A stretch of DNA of 64,000 nucleotides from Arenicella xantha (GTDB taxonomy: Bacteria; Pseudomonadota; Gammaproteobacteria; Arenicellales; Arenicellaceae), in assembly GCF_003315245.1 (NCBI RefSeq), contig NZ_QNRT01000004.1, positions 248,001 through 312,000 of the forward strand. The letters are read 5' to 3'. The translations under genes were made by a program, and so were the position numbers. A model generated the notes under the pieces. That model was not told where the DNA came from. It saw only the letters and a list, made by a program, of their open reading frames with translations, and did no database searches. Of the stretch, positions 44,889 through 54,779 are shown one piece after another (position 1 is the stretch's first letter; each line of letters starts with the position of its first letter).

Positions 44889-46133
44889 TTAAAGTTCGAG
44901 CAAAAGTCGAGCAGGATCTTCAAGGCACTCTTTGATGGTGCGCAAGAATAGAACCGACTCTTTGCCATCAATGATGCGGTGATCATAGGTCAAAGCCAGA
45001 TACATCATTGGGCGGATGACGACTTCGCCGTTTTCTGCAATTGGCCGTTCTTCGATGCGGTGCATGCCAAGAATCGCGCTTTGCGGAGGATTGACGATCG
45101 GTGTAGAAAGCATTGAGCCGAATACGCCGCCATTTGAGACTGTAAACGTGCCACCAACCAAGTCATCCATGGTCAGTTTGCCATCTTTCGCTTTTTGGCC
45201 ATACGCACCAATGCTTTTCTCAACATCGGCAAAGCTCATTTGGTCTACGTCACGCATAACGGGAACAACAAGCCCTCGAGGTGACGATGCCGCGATGCCA
45301 ACATCGTAGAAGTCGTGATACACAATGTCGTTGCCGTCGATTGACGCATTAACCGCAGGGAAGCGTTTTAATGCTTCAATCGCTGCTTTAACGAAGAACG
45401 ACATAAAGCCTAGGCGTGTGCCGTGCTTTTTCTCAAACAGTTCTTTGTATTGGCTACGCAAATTGATGACGGCCTGCAAATTAACGTCATTAAACGTAGT
45501 AAGCATGGCTTGAGTGTCTTGCGCTTCTTTTAAACGTCGCGCAATAGTGGCTCGCAATCGAGTCATTGGCACTCGACGTTCGCCGCGTTCACCAGCTTGT
45601 GCGGTTTTCGCTGTCGGACTACTTGGAGTGGCACTAGCTTTGCTATCAGAGGTTGCCGTCTTCAAATGATTTTGCACGTCTTCTTTGAGGATGCGACCAT
45701 TTTTGCCAGTTCCCTTGACCGCTTCTGCGCTCAGGTTGCTTTCAGCTAACATTTTTCGAACCGCAGGGCTCAATTTATCGGCATCGTCATCATTAGCGGC
45801 GGCATCATCGTTTGAGCTGTCGACCGCTGGAGCTTGAGTGCTTGCACTTTCGGCGCTTGCTGGGGCGGTGCTTGCTGGGGCAGCGCTTGCTGCTGCGCCT
45901 TCCTCAATGATCGCGATAATATCTTGCTCACCGACTGTAGCGCCTTCTTCAACGCGAATCTCTGTGATAACCCCATCAACCGTGCTGGGGACTTCCAAAA
46001 CGACTTTTTCGGTTTCAATGTCGACAATATTTTCGTCCACTTTCACCGCATCCCCAACTTGTTTATGCCAAGTTGCGACTGTGGCTTCAGAGACTGATTC
46101 AGGAAGAATGGGTACTTTTATTTCAACTGACAT
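44889..46133 (-). CDS. sucB: 2-oxoglutarate dehydrogenase E2 (dihydrolipoyllysine succinyltransferase)
   Basis: 414 residues. One lipoyl domain with the modified Lys43 ([11 protein letters not shown]), a Pro/Ala/Ser-rich linker with short repeats (near residues 82-105), a peripheral-subunit binding domain ([25 protein letters not shown]), then the catalytic trimer domain ending [10 protein letters not shown] with the catalytic His. The ribosome site AGGAG precedes the ATG on the reverse strand. It lies between sucA and lpd in one orientation, encoding all three parts of the complex together. Confidence 0.97.
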   Translation of the reverse strand: MSVEIKVPILPESVSEATVATWHKQVGDAVKVDENIVDIETEKVVLEVPSTVDGVITEIRVEEGATVGEQDIIAIIEEGAAASAAPASTAPASAESASTQAPAVDSSNDDAAANDDDADKLSPAVRKMLAESNLSAEAVKGTGKNGRILKEDVQNHLKTATSDSKASATPSSPTAKTAQAGERGERRVPMTRLRATIARRLKEAQDTQAMLTTFNDVNLQAVINLRSQYKELFEKKHGTRLGFMSFFVKAAIEALKRFPAVNASIDGNDIVYHDFYDVGIAASSPRGLVVPVMRDVDQMSFADVEKSIGAYGQKAKDGKLTMDDLVGGTFTVSNGGVFGSMLSTPIVNPPQSAILGMHRIEERPIAENGEVVIRPMMYLALTYDHRIIDGKESVLFLRTIKECLEDPARLLLEL

Positions 46134-46217
46134 GGTGCTTGCTCCTGCAATGGGTTGGGTTCAGCTGTTTTTTCAAACGTTTCGTGGAACTGTATTTTCA
46201 ATATGAGTAGAGGCGGA

Positions 46218-49013
46218 CTAATCAGTTGCCTCAACTCGGTAAGTGTCTTCTTCATCAATCGGTGCCAATGCTGCGTGTACTAGGCGAGTTTGTTGCTCGC
46301 GATGTACTGCTAAATAGCCCGCAGCAGGGGAGGCCGATGCTTCGCGTCCAGCATACAAAACCGTGTGGCGGTCTTCAACACAGGCTTTAAAGTGATGCAT
46401 GATTTGATACCAAGCGCCTTGGTTTTTGGGCTCTTCTTGGCACCATACCACTTCGTCTGCGTTGGGGTAGCGCTTTAATTCTTGCACTACGGCATCGCGT
46501 GGGAATGGATACAACTGTTCAACCCGCACTAATGCGATGTCGTCAATTTCGTCAGCGCGTCGCTGTTCTAGCAAGTCAAAGTAGACTTTACCGGTACAAA
46601 ACACCACGCGCTGGACTTTTTTATCGACCAATTTGTCGATTTCAGGAATCACATTTTGGAATTCACCACTGTGTAATTCTTCTAGCGTTGAAGTAGACAA
46701 TTTGTGTCGCAACAAGCTTTTTGGCGTCATGACAATGAGTGGCTTACGGTATGGGCGCACCATTTGCCGACGGATCATATGGAACATTTGTGCTGGCGTG
46801 CTTGGGTAGCACACTTGCATATTATGCTGCGCACAAAGCTGCAAGTAACGCTCTAAGCGTGCAGATGAGTGCTCTGGGCCCTGACCTTCGTAGCCATGTG
46901 GCAAGAACATGGTTAGCCCGCTTAAGCGACCCCATTTAGCTTCGCCACTGGATATGAATTGATCTAATACAACCTGCGCGCCATTGGCAAAGTCTCCGAA
47001 CTGAGCTTCCCAAATTACCATTGTCTTAGGGTCAGAACAGGAATAGCCGTATTCAAATGCCAGCACTGCTTCTTCAGATAGTAGTGAGTCGATAACCAAG
47101 AAATCAGGCTGCTTATCTTTGATGTTGCGCAGCGGAATATGTACGTCTTTGTTGCGCGTATTGTGCAGTGTTGCGTGGCGATGGAAAAACGTGCCGCGTC
47201 CGCTATCTTGGCCCGAAAGGCGAACTGCGAAATTGTCGTCTATTAATGTGGCATACGCTAGGTTTTCAGCCATGCCCCAATCTAATGCGAGTTCGCCATT
47301 TTTCATTTTGGCGCGGTCTTGCATAATCTTTTTGGTGCGTGCATGCAGCTCAAAGTCTTCTGGCACGTCTAAGATGCGTTCGGCCAAAAAGTCTAAGCGC
47401 TTGGCATTAAAACTGGTATCAGTTTTGTAGTCCCACGGAATATTGATATACGGTGTCCAATCGACTGTGTGGTCACCTTGTTGGACTTCGACAAACTCAG
47501 GAACTACGCGTTCACCAGCGATCATCGATGCGCGATAGTCCTTGTTGTATTGTTTTTCATCAGCCTCAGTGATTACGCCAGCATCAATTAAACGTTGTGC
47601 AAAAATTCGGCGAGTGGTTGGTAACGCTTTGATGTTTTTGTACATCACTGGCTGTGTTACCGATGGCTCATCGGACTCATTGTGACCATGACGACGATAG
47701 CAAACGAGGTCGATCACCACGTCTTTATGGAACTTCATACGGAAGTCCATGGCAATCTGCGTCGCGAATATCACCGCTTGCGGATCATCGCCATTGACGT
47801 GGAAAATTGGCGCACCAACCATTTTGGCAATTTCGGTACAGTAAGGCGTTGAACGTGTGTCTTTCGGGTGACTGGTGGTAAAGCCAATCTGGTTATTGAT
47901 CACAATATGCAGGGTGCCGCCGGTTCGGTAGCCGCGACAACCTGACATCTGGAACGTCTCCATAACCACGCCTTGACCAGCGAACGCGGCATCCCCGTGT
48001 ATGGAAATGGGTAAGACTGATTCACCTTGATGATCGTCGCGTCGTTGTTGACGAGCACGTACCGAGCCTTCTACAACAGGGCTAACAATTTCTAAGTGAG
48101 ATGGGTTAAATGCCAAGGACAAATGAACTGGACCGCCCTTAGTTTGAATATCCGATGAGAAACCTTGGTGGTATTTCACATCGCCACTCGCCGCAAGCTC
48201 ATTAATGTCGTGCTTGCCCTCGAATTCGGAGAATAAGTTACGTGGCGCCTTACCTAGAATGTTTACCAACACATTCAATCGGCCTCGGTGCGCCATCCCG
48301 ATCACCACTTCTTTGATACCGTCGGCGCCACCTTGCTGAATGATATGGTCGAGCATCGGGATCAGACTTTCGCCGCCTTCTAATGAGAAGCGTTTTTGGC
48401 CGACGTATTTGGTATGGAGGTAGCGTTCCATGCCTTCGGCTGCAGTGAGGCGGTTGAGAATATGTTTCTTTTGTTGATCAGAGAATGGGTCGTGACCAAT
48501 CGGCTGCTCTAAGCGTGTACGTAACCATCGGCGCTGCTGCGCGCTCGACATATGGCCATATTCATAGCCGATCGAACCACAATAATTGGCTTTAAGAATC
48601 GCCACAATGTCACGCAGTGGAAGACGATCTGCGGCACGTAAAGGCCCAGTGTCAAACACGGTGTCCAGGTCAGCATCTGACAAACCGTGGTATTCCAGCT
48701 CTAGCTCGGAGGCGTCTTGCGGCTCCATCTCATTGATCGGATCAATATTGGCAAGCTTGTGCCCCATCGCCCGGTAGGTACTGATTAAGCGTGATACTGA
48801 ACCTTGCTTGGTCGCCATGTCGGCATCCAAGTTGAGCATGGTGCTAGCCGTAGACGGTGCTCTATCGGTTTCGACTGCGCCCAATTGTGAAAAGTATTGT
48901 TGCCACTCGGGGGAAACCGAGTTTGGGTCTTCCTGGTATTGTTCGTAAACATCTTCCAGAAAAGCGATATTCTGCCCGTTGAGCAGGCTGAGTGGATCAG
49001 AGTGGGAGCTCAT
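46218..49013 (-). CDS. sucA: 2-oxoglutarate dehydrogenase E1 component
   Basis: 931 residues, close to the E. coli 933. Thiamine diphosphate enzyme decarboxylating 2-oxoglutarate and passing the succinyl group to lipoyl-SucB. The N-terminus has the typical FLEDVYEQYQEDPNSVSPEWQ segment that docks with E2. The core carries MAHRGRLNVLVN, FNPSHLEIVSPVVEG, HGDAAFAGQGVV, the ThDP motif in GDDPQAVIFATQIA, CYRRHGHNESDEPS, and the C-terminal LPHGYEGQGPEHSSARLER. The 469-bp stretch upstream of it (49014-49481, to gltA) contains the gltA terminator and otherwise no gene. Confidence 0.97.
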   Translation of the reverse strand: MSSHSDPLSLLNGQNIAFLEDVYEQYQEDPNSVSPEWQQYFSQLGAVETDRAPSTASTMLNLDADMATKQGSVSRLISTYRAMGHKLANIDPINEMEPQDASELELEYHGLSDADLDTVFDTGPLRAADRLPLRDIVAILKANYCGSIGYEYGHMSSAQQRRWLRTRLEQPIGHDPFSDQQKKHILNRLTAAEGMERYLHTKYVGQKRFSLEGGESLIPMLDHIIQQGGADGIKEVVIGMAHRGRLNVLVNILGKAPRNLFSEFEGKHDINELAASGDVKYHQGFSSDIQTKGGPVHLSLAFNPSHLEIVSPVVEGSVRARQQRRDDHQGESVLPISIHGDAAFAGQGVVMETFQMSGCRGYRTGGTLHIVINNQIGFTTSHPKDTRSTPYCTEIAKMVGAPIFHVNGDDPQAVIFATQIAMDFRMKFHKDVVIDLVCYRRHGHNESDEPSVTQPVMYKNIKALPTTRRIFAQRLIDAGVITEADEKQYNKDYRASMIAGERVVPEFVEVQQGDHTVDWTPYINIPWDYKTDTSFNAKRLDFLAERILDVPEDFELHARTKKIMQDRAKMKNGELALDWGMAENLAYATLIDDNFAVRLSGQDSGRGTFFHRHATLHNTRNKDVHIPLRNIKDKQPDFLVIDSLLSEEAVLAFEYGYSCSDPKTMVIWEAQFGDFANGAQVVLDQFISSGEAKWGRLSGLTMFLPHGYEGQGPEHSSARLERYLQLCAQHNMQVCYPSTPAQMFHMIRRQMVRPYRKPLIVMTPKSLLRHKLSTSTLEELHSGEFQNVIPEIDKLVDKKVQRVVFCTGKVYFDLLEQRRADEIDDIALVRVEQLYPFPRDAVVQELKRYPNADEVVWCQEEPKNQGAWYQIMHHFKACVEDRHTVLYAGREASASPAAGYLAVHREQQTRLVHAALAPIDEEDTYRVEATD

Positions 49014-49419
49014 TATATATGTGGCTATCTATTTGGTTTGTGATCAGACTAATTTATGGTGTTGATAAGCATTAATGCAATTCATTCATCAGCATGAATT
49101 GGTCTTAGTTAACTTGTTAGTGTTGGCTAGACTCTTTATCAAAATGGCTATCAAAATAGTAATAAACGTACTTGCAAAGTGGCGTCAGACGTCAACCTTT
49201 TGTTTAGGATGAACAGGGTGGCGTAACACGGGTATGGATGATAACTAAATCTAACGCAGCACGGGAGCAAAACTCATTGTTTTTTACGTGGATCGGCGGC
49301 ATAAAATTCGTATAACTGACACTTTGCACAATAATTATTTCAGTGCTTCTAAGTATGCCACTTTACTGTGCACATTTGGTCATAAATGCCGCTTGATTGC
49401 GGTTTGATTTAACGGGCAC

Positions 49420-49447
49420 AAAAAAAGCCACCCGTAGGTGGCTTTTT
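49420..49447 (-). terminator. Terminator of gltA
   Basis: GCCACC/GGTGGC (49427-49442 on the plus strand) with a CGTA loop, flanked by A's on one side and T's on the other; on the reverse strand the stem is followed by a T run. It begins about 35 bp past the gltA stop. Confidence 0.85.
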
Positions 49448-49481
49448 AAGTAGTTCTCTAAGCTGGTTTTAGCCCTAGAGT

Positions 49482-50765
49482 CTAGCTTCGATAGTCCGCT
49501 GGAATATGACGTTCGCCATAACCTTGGTAGTTTTGTCGTGGACGCGTGATACGAAACTCTGGGTCGGACATTAATTCCATCCATTGTGCCAGCCAGCCGG
49601 CGGTACGTGGAATAGCAAATAATACCGTGAACGCTTCCATTGGAAAGCCCATTGCTTCGTAAATTAAGCCAGAATAGAAGTCGACATTTGGATACAAGTT
49701 GCGAGACACGAAGTAATCGTCCTCTAGCGCAATACGCTCAAGTTCCATCGCCACATCGATTAATGGATTACGGCCTGTCACTTCAAATACTTCATCGGCT
49801 ATGTTTTTAACAATGCGTGCTCGCGGATCATAATTTTTGTATACGCGATGACCAAAGCCCATTAGTCGCAAATCACCATTCTTACAACGTTTAACGTAAT
49901 CAGCTACTTTGTCTTTAGTGCCGATTTCGCGCAACATGTTCAATACGGCTTCGTTAGCACCACCATGCGATGGGCCATACAATGCAGCGGCGGCGCCAGC
50001 AACTGACACAAACGGGTCAGCTTTAGAGCTTGCGATGTTTCGCATCGCGCTAGTCGAGCAATTTTGTTCGTGGTCGGCGTGTAAAATGAATAGCACGTCT
50101 AGTGCTCGCTCAAGCGCTGGATGTGCTTGATAACGAGGTTCCACCATGCGGTACATCATGTTCAAAAAGTTGCCGGTATAGCTCAACTCATTATCTGGGT
50201 AGATGTATGGTAGACCGCGGCTGTTACGATACGCATAAGACGCAATCGTTGGTGTTTTGCCAATCAAGCGGCAAGCCTGCAGCATGCGTGTTTCAGGATC
50301 GTTAACATCCTTAGCATCTGGATAGAACGTCGATAAAGCCGCAACCGTCGAGATAAATACGCCCATTGGATGTGCGTCGTAATTAAAGCCGCCCATTAAG
50401 CGCTTAGTCTTTTCATGCAACATGGTGTGATGCGTGATGCGCTCTTCCCAGTCAGAAGACTGTTGTGCATCTGGCAGTTCGCCGTTGAACAATAAATAGA
50501 CGACGTCTAAAAAGGTGCTTCGTTCTGCAAGTTGCTCAATAGGGTAGCCGCGGTAACGCAGAATGCCCTTGCCGCCGTCTAAATCTGTGATGCGGCTAGT
50601 GCAATTGGCCGTATTCAAAAACCCAGGGTCGTAGCTCATCATGCCAAAATCATCGGCTTGAATCTTGATTTGGCGCAGTTGTGTGGCACTAATATTGCCG
50701 TCTACGATATCGATCTCGTACTCTTTTCCAGTGCGATTGTCTTTGATGGACAGGGTATCTGACAT
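49482..50765 (-). CDS. gltA: Citrate synthase
   Basis: 427 residues, identical in length to E. coli GltA (type II hexameric form). Condenses acetyl-CoA and oxaloacetate. Catalytic motifs: HADHEQNCSTSAMRNI, GPSHGGANEAVLNML (active-site His), MGFGHRVYKNYDPRARI (His), and IFAIPRTAGWLAQW near the C-terminus. The frame continues upstream to an ATG at 50846, but AGGA lies 7 bases before the ATG at 50765, and the protein begins with the usual MSDTLSIKDNRTGK-like start, so the 27-residue extension is rejected. Its upstream leader carries two small stem-loops. Confidence 0.97.
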   Translation of the reverse strand: MSDTLSIKDNRTGKEYEIDIVDGNISATQLRQIKIQADDFGMMSYDPGFLNTANCTSRITDLDGGKGILRYRGYPIEQLAERSTFLDVVYLLFNGELPDAQQSSDWEERITHHTMLHEKTKRLMGGFNYDAHPMGVFISTVAALSTFYPDAKDVNDPETRMLQACRLIGKTPTIASYAYRNSRGLPYIYPDNELSYTGNFLNMMYRMVEPRYQAHPALERALDVLFILHADHEQNCSTSAMRNIASSKADPFVSVAGAAAALYGPSHGGANEAVLNMLREIGTKDKVADYVKRCKNGDLRLMGFGHRVYKNYDPRARIVKNIADEVFEVTGRNPLIDVAMELERIALEDDYFVSRNLYPNVDFYSGLIYEAMGFPMEAFTVLFAIPRTAGWLAQWMELMSDPEFRITRPRQNYQGYGERHIPADYRS

Positions 50766-51043
50766 GATTTCCTCATTTGTAAAACGTTGTGGACTGCTAA
50801 TGTGCCGCGCTGCCAATTTGGGCTCCTGTTCGGAGCATCCTGTCATGGCGAGCGGGCAACGCCCGTTTCGAGATTTGGATTAGCCTAGCTGGCGATGATT
50901 GCTGCCGATTTGAAGCTTCAGCACAGCAAGTTGCCGGAAGTGCGACGCGCAGTATAACAAAACCGCGCTCAAAAAATAATATGCACGGCAATCTATCTAG
51001 TAAATGGCAGGTATCTGGCGAAAAAATACGGCTAAAAAGCCTT

Positions 51044-51502
51044 TTACTTGACGCCTGTATGGCCAAAACCGCCGCTGGCGCGGTCCGACACGCTAAATTC
51101 TTCGACCACTTCGAATGCAACCTGAACGATTGGCACGATCACCATTTGTGCAATTCGGTCTCCCGGAGCGATCGTGAACGCTGTTTGCCCGCGATTCCAG
51201 AGTGACACCATTAACGGCCCTTGGTAGTCAGAATCAATCAAGCCGGTGAGGTTGCCCAGTACGATGCCGTGCTTATGGCCAAGTCCTGATCGCGGCAATA
51301 GTACGGCAGCTAAGGATGGATCGGCGACGTAAATCGACATGCCGGTCGGAATCAAAATCGTTTCGCCAGGTGCGATGCTGGTGTCTTGTTCAACACAGGC
51401 GCGTAAGTCCATGCCGGCCGAGCCACTGGTAGCGTAGTCAGGAAGTTCAAATTCGTTGCCGAGGCGTGGGTCAAGAATCTTTAACTGGATTGATTGTTTC
51501 AT
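51044..51502 (-). CDS. dut: dUTP diphosphatase
   Basis: 152 residues. Trimeric dUTPase converting dUTP to dUMP. The five motifs are present: [55 protein letters not shown] and the flexible C-terminal [10 protein letters not shown] with the Phe that stacks over uracil. Its ATG overlaps the coaBC stop by 4 bp, so it is translationally coupled, matching the common coaBC-dut pair. Confidence 0.97.
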   Translation of the reverse strand: MKQSIQLKILDPRLGNEFELPDYATSGSAGMDLRACVEQDTSIAPGETILIPTGMSIYVADPSLAAVLLPRSGLGHKHGIVLGNLTGLIDSDYQGPLMVSLWNRGQTAFTIAPGDRIAQMVIVPIVQVAFEVVEEFSVSDRASGGFGHTGVK

Positions 51503-52794
51503 GTTTGTTTCTCATTCTTTTTTTGGTAGCTGTCGGCGATTTCGATAATCAGGCGGCGAGCCAGCGCATGTTTGCTTTGTTTGGGAAGATCAAGGACGCG
51601 GTCGCGGCTAATCAGCGAAATAGCGTTGTCTGGAACGCCAAAACCGGTTTCGCTACCACCGACATGATTGGCGGCGATTAGGTCGAGCTTCTTGCGTTCT
51701 AATTTACCGCGCGCATAGTCAACAACATCGTGGGTTTCGGCGGCAAATCCAACACAAAACGGCGCGTGCTCTAAGTTGGCGACGTCGGCTAAGATATCGG
51801 GGTTTTTGACCATGGTGATAGTCATTTCGTCAGCGTTCTTCTTGATTTTTTGATCCGCAGAGTCGACCGGCCGATAATCGGCTACCGCGGCCACGCCAAT
51901 AAAGATGTCTTGTTCAGCGATGCGTTCCATTACTGCGTTGTGCATGTCACAAGCTGACACCACATCGACGCTTGTTACTCGCTCGGGTTTAGTGAGCGAG
52001 GTAGGGCCGCTTATTAACGTTACTTGTGCACCGGCTTCAGCGGCGGCTTGTGCGAGCGCGTAACCCATCATGCCTGAGCTGTGATTGGTGATGCCTCTGA
52101 CCGGGTCGATTGCTTCCCATGTGGGGCCTGCGGTGAGCATAATGCGGCGGCCAGTTAGCGCCGTTGAGGTAAATAGCTCGGCAACGCGTTGGGCAATCTC
52201 GGCCGGCTGTAACATGCGGCCTGGCCCGACTTCGCCGCATGCTTGCTCGCCAGAATCGGGGCCTAGCACATGAATCTGGCGTTGTGTTAGAAGGTCTATA
52301 TTGCTCAGCGTGGCGTGGTTTTGCCACATTTGTTGATTCATTGCTGGCGCTACCGCTATCGGTGCCTCAGTGGCCACGCACACGGTAGTGAGTAGCTCGT
52401 CGGCATTGCCTTGGCATAGGCGAGCAATAATGTTCGCGGTGGCTGGGGCAATTAGCACGATGTCGGCCCAGCGCGCTAAGTCAATATGACCCATGCCGGA
52501 TTCACTTTCGGCGGTCATGGCGTAATTGTGTACTGCATGGCCGCTGACCGCTTGCAGTGCAAGTGGTGCAACGAACTGCTCAGAATTGCGGCTCATGATT
52601 ACTTGCACCTCGGCCCCTAGCTCCGTGAGCTTCCGAACTAAGTCGGGAGTCTTATACGCGGCAATGCCAGCGCTGACGCCAAGTAAAACACGTTTATTGG
52701 TGAGGGTTTTCAAATTGAGGCTCTCGGTTGGAATTACTCGATTGTCGCCGATATTGGGCGCCACTCGAATCATTGTTAGATCGCATATGGGCAC
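51499..52794 (-). CDS. coaBC: Bifunctional phosphopantothenoylcysteine decarboxylase/synthetase
   Basis: Up to 431 residues; catalyses two steps in coenzyme A synthesis. The N-terminal CoaC flavoprotein part has [20 protein letters not shown], catalytic His region SGHAVHNY, and APAMNQQMW. The C-terminal CoaB part has [25 protein letters not shown] and the KIKK motif in [11 protein letters not shown]. The start is uncertain: the frame reaches GTG at 52794, preceded by GGGGA, but ATG at 52773 or TTG at 52712 would remove a leader absent from most family members. The stop overlaps dut. Confidence 0.95.
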   Translation of the reverse strand: MPICDLTMIRVAPNIGDNRVIPTESLNLKTLTNKRVLLGVSAGIAAYKTPDLVRKLTELGAEVQVIMSRNSEQFVAPLALQAVSGHAVHNYAMTAESESGMGHIDLARWADIVLIAPATANIIARLCQGNADELLTTVCVATEAPIAVAPAMNQQMWQNHATLSNIDLLTQRQIHVLGPDSGEQACGEVGPGRMLQPAEIAQRVAELFTSTALTGRRIMLTAGPTWEAIDPVRGITNHSSGMMGYALAQAAAEAGAQVTLISGPTSLTKPERVTSVDVVSACDMHNAVMERIAEQDIFIGVAAVADYRPVDSADQKIKKNADEMTITMVKNPDILADVANLEHAPFCVGFAAETHDVVDYARGKLERKKLDLIAANHVGGSETGFGVPDNAISLISRDRVLDLPKQSKHALARRLIIEIADSYQKKNEKQT

Positions 52795-53205
52795 TAATTA
52801 TCCCCGAACCAGAGAGTACATGCCAACTTTAATCGAACACACCTGCATAGTTGGGTATTTGGCTTTGTTGGGCGTTAAGGGTTTGTAGCTTCAGATTGAT
52901 GCGTGGCATGCCTCACTGAAGGTAAAGAGTCAGGCGAGCGCTGGTTCATTCTGATGGCTTATGCTTTAATAAGCCGAACATAGGTTTGCGGTGGTTGTTA
53001 AATTGCTTCGAAAGTTAATTGCCAAGTCTTTTAGGCTTTCGGAATTTGCTTTAGGGTCAATTTAACAAAGAGCGAAGCACAAGCCAGCACGTCGCGTAAA
53101 AGGCGTCCATATTCTTGACATCGGATTGTTGAGAGTAATGCATCGAATGCCGCATTGGGGCGCATGTCGATTTCAAGATAGTTAAATTTAACAAGGAGAG
53201 TGAGC
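52795..53205 (+). other. Intergenic region, coaBC to radC
   Basis: A 410-bp gene-free stretch between divergent genes. A -35-like TTGACA lies at 53115-53120, but there is no convincing -10 at the right spacing (TAATGC at 15 bp). The last bases contain the radC ribosome site AAGGAG (53193-53198). No RNA gene or repeat was recognised. Confidence 0.4.
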
Positions 53206-53976
53206 ATGACTAGCGAGTTTGAACAAAAACCAATTTATCAGCGATTATTAGGTGCGGTTAGCCGTCCTCGCTCAACCGAGTCTGGAGCATCGCAGCGGTT
53301 GCCAATTAAAGATTGGCCAGAGGCTGAGCGACCGCGCGAGAAGTTGCTGTCCAATGGTGCGCAATCGCTGAGTGATGCAGAGCTATTGGCTTTGTTTATT
53401 CGCACCGGCATTCCTGGTAAGACGGCCATTGATATGGCTCGCGAAGCGCTGTTGGAGGCGGGCGGATTGCGTGCGTTGTTAAATATGTCGCGCACTGAAA
53501 TTAAACAATTTAAGGGAATTGGTGATGCTAAATATGTTCAATTTAGTGCGGCGCTTGAGTTGGGGCGACGATATTTGATGGAGCGGTTAGAGCGCGGCGA
53601 AGCGATTACCAGCCCGCAAGCGAGTCGCGACTATTTAACGTTGCAGTTGAGAGACAAGCCTTACGAGGCATTTTTTGTGATGTATCTCGACAGCAAGCAT
53701 CGAGTTATTCAGCATCAAGAGTTGTTTCGGGGCACTATCGATAACGCCTCGGTGCCGGTTAGAGAGGTAGTCAAAGAGGCGCTAAAACATAATGCAGCCG
53801 CCATGATAGTAGCGCATAATCATCCTTCTGGCGTGGCTGAACCAAGTGCGGCCGACAGAGCGCTTACCGAAACTTTGTCGTTGGCGCTGGCGATGGTGGG
53901 GGTCAAGCTTCTTGATCATTTTGTCGTTGGTGACTCTCAAGTTGTTTCGTTTGCTGAGATGGGCGCGCTGCCGTGA
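53206..53976 (+). CDS. radC: RadC family JAMM-domain protein
   Basis: 256 residues. After a variable ~30-residue N-terminus come a UPF0758 helix-hairpin-helix segment (REKLLSNGAQSLSDAELLALFIRTG; FKGIGDAKYVQFSAALELGRR) and a JAB1/MPN metal-binding domain with HNHPSG (His204, His206) and Asp217. The enzymatic role of RadC is unsettled; the original DNA-repair link was disputed. AAGGAG ends 7 bases before the ATG at 53206, but only 1 base from an in-frame GTG at 53200, so the ATG is chosen. Before rpmB-rpmG, the standard order. Confidence 0.95.
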   Translation: MTSEFEQKPIYQRLLGAVSRPRSTESGASQRLPIKDWPEAERPREKLLSNGAQSLSDAELLALFIRTGIPGKTAIDMAREALLEAGGLRALLNMSRTEIKQFKGIGDAKYVQFSAALELGRRYLMERLERGEAITSPQASRDYLTLQLRDKPYEAFFVMYLDSKHRVIQHQELFRGTIDNASVPVREVVKEALKHNAAAMIVAHNHPSGVAEPSAADRALTETLSLALAMVGVKLLDHFVVGDSQVVSFAEMGALP

Positions 53977-54073
53977 CACCGCTTGAAATTCTGCTGAGAG
54001 AGTTGGTCATTTTTGAAAAGCCAAAAAAGACACGCTTTAGTTGTAAGAATTGGTTTTATTTTCAAGAGGTTTC

Positions 54074-54082
54074 TGGTATAAA
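54074..54082 (+). promoter_or_regulatory. Extended -10 promoter for rpmB-rpmG
   Basis: TGGTATAAA fits an extended -10 (TGn then TATAAT-like). It lies about 145 bp before rpmB in the 250-bp gap after radC and is the best promoter candidate there. Confidence 0.4.
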
Positions 54083-54226
54083 TCGCCCCCTAGATTGGCT
54101 AGCGGGTAACGATTTGCTGCGCTACCTAGAAAAAACAAACACTTAGCACGATCATGGCTCGGTTGAATTCGTCAATTGATTGAGGTTGGGCTAGGGCTCG
54201 CATTTAATAAGAGAAGGTTTAGTACG

Positions 54227-54463
54227 ATGGCTAGAATATGTCAGGTGACCGGTAAAGGTACAACGTTTGGTAACAACGTGTCACACGCGAACAATCGCAC
54301 GCGTCGCACATTTATGCCGAATTTGCACTACCGCAAATTTTGGGTTGAAAGTGAGAGCCGTTGGGTTCGATTGCGCGTGTCTTCTAAAGGCATTCGTATT
54401 ATCGACAAAAAAGGCATTGATACAGTCTTGAAAGACTTGCGCACTAGTGGCGTAAAGGTATAA
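54227..54463 (+). CDS. rpmB: 50S ribosomal protein L28
   Basis: 78 residues, the same as E. coli. Starts [27 protein letters not shown], the L28 signature, and ends DLRTSGVKV. An upstream in-frame extension to 54176 is excluded by the family start. Basic, RNA-binding component of the large subunit. rpmG follows 45 bp later. Confidence 0.98.
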   Translation: MARICQVTGKGTTFGNNVSHANNRTRRTFMPNLHYRKFWVESESRWVRLRVSSKGIRIIDKKGIDTVLKDLRTSGVKV

Positions 54464-54508
54464 GCACGTCGACACTCGAACCAATATTGGAAAAAGGAGC
54501 TAAGTAGC

Positions 54509-54664
54509 ATGAGAGATAAAATTAAGTTGGTGTCCACGGCTAAAACTGGGCATTACTACACGACCACTAAGAACAAGCGTACTATGACTGAAAAAATGGT
54601 CATAAAGAAGTATGATCCAGTGGTTCGTAAGCACGTCGAATACAAGGAAGCTAAAATCAAGTAG
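54509..54664 (+). CDS. rpmG: 50S ribosomal protein L33
   Basis: 51 residues. Reads [20 protein letters not shown] then [20 protein letters not shown] and ends EYKEAKIK, matching bacterial L33. It has no CxxC pairs, so it is the zinc-independent form. AAAGGAG lies 9 bases before the ATG. It is co-transcribed with rpmB, and a strong terminator follows. Confidence 0.98.
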   Translation: MRDKIKLVSTAKTGHYYTTTKNKRTMTEKMVIKKYDPVVRKHVEYKEAKIK

Positions 54665-54691
54665 ATTTACTTGCTTCTCGCAATGCGACGT

Positions 54692-54720
54692 AAAAAGCCA
54701 GCTTCTTAGCTGGCTTTTTT
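54692..54720. terminator. Terminator after rpmG (also facing queG)
   Basis: AAAAAGCCAGC/GCTGGCTTTTT, an 11-bp stem with a 6-base loop, followed by T's on the plus strand and by T's (from the A's) on the reverse strand. It sits between convergent rpmG and queG. Confidence 0.9.
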
Positions 54721-54779
54721 GTGTCAATTTTAAGCAAGGCTGGTGATCGCTGAAGGCGAGTCTTAGCTGGCCTACGCGG

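Noticed and set aside
50766-50846. 27-residue N-terminal extension of citrate synthase
   Set aside because: The inner ATG has an AGGA site and matches the family start and length.
53200-53205. GTG start for radC
   Set aside because: It lies one base after the AAGGAG site, too close; the ATG at 53206 is properly spaced.
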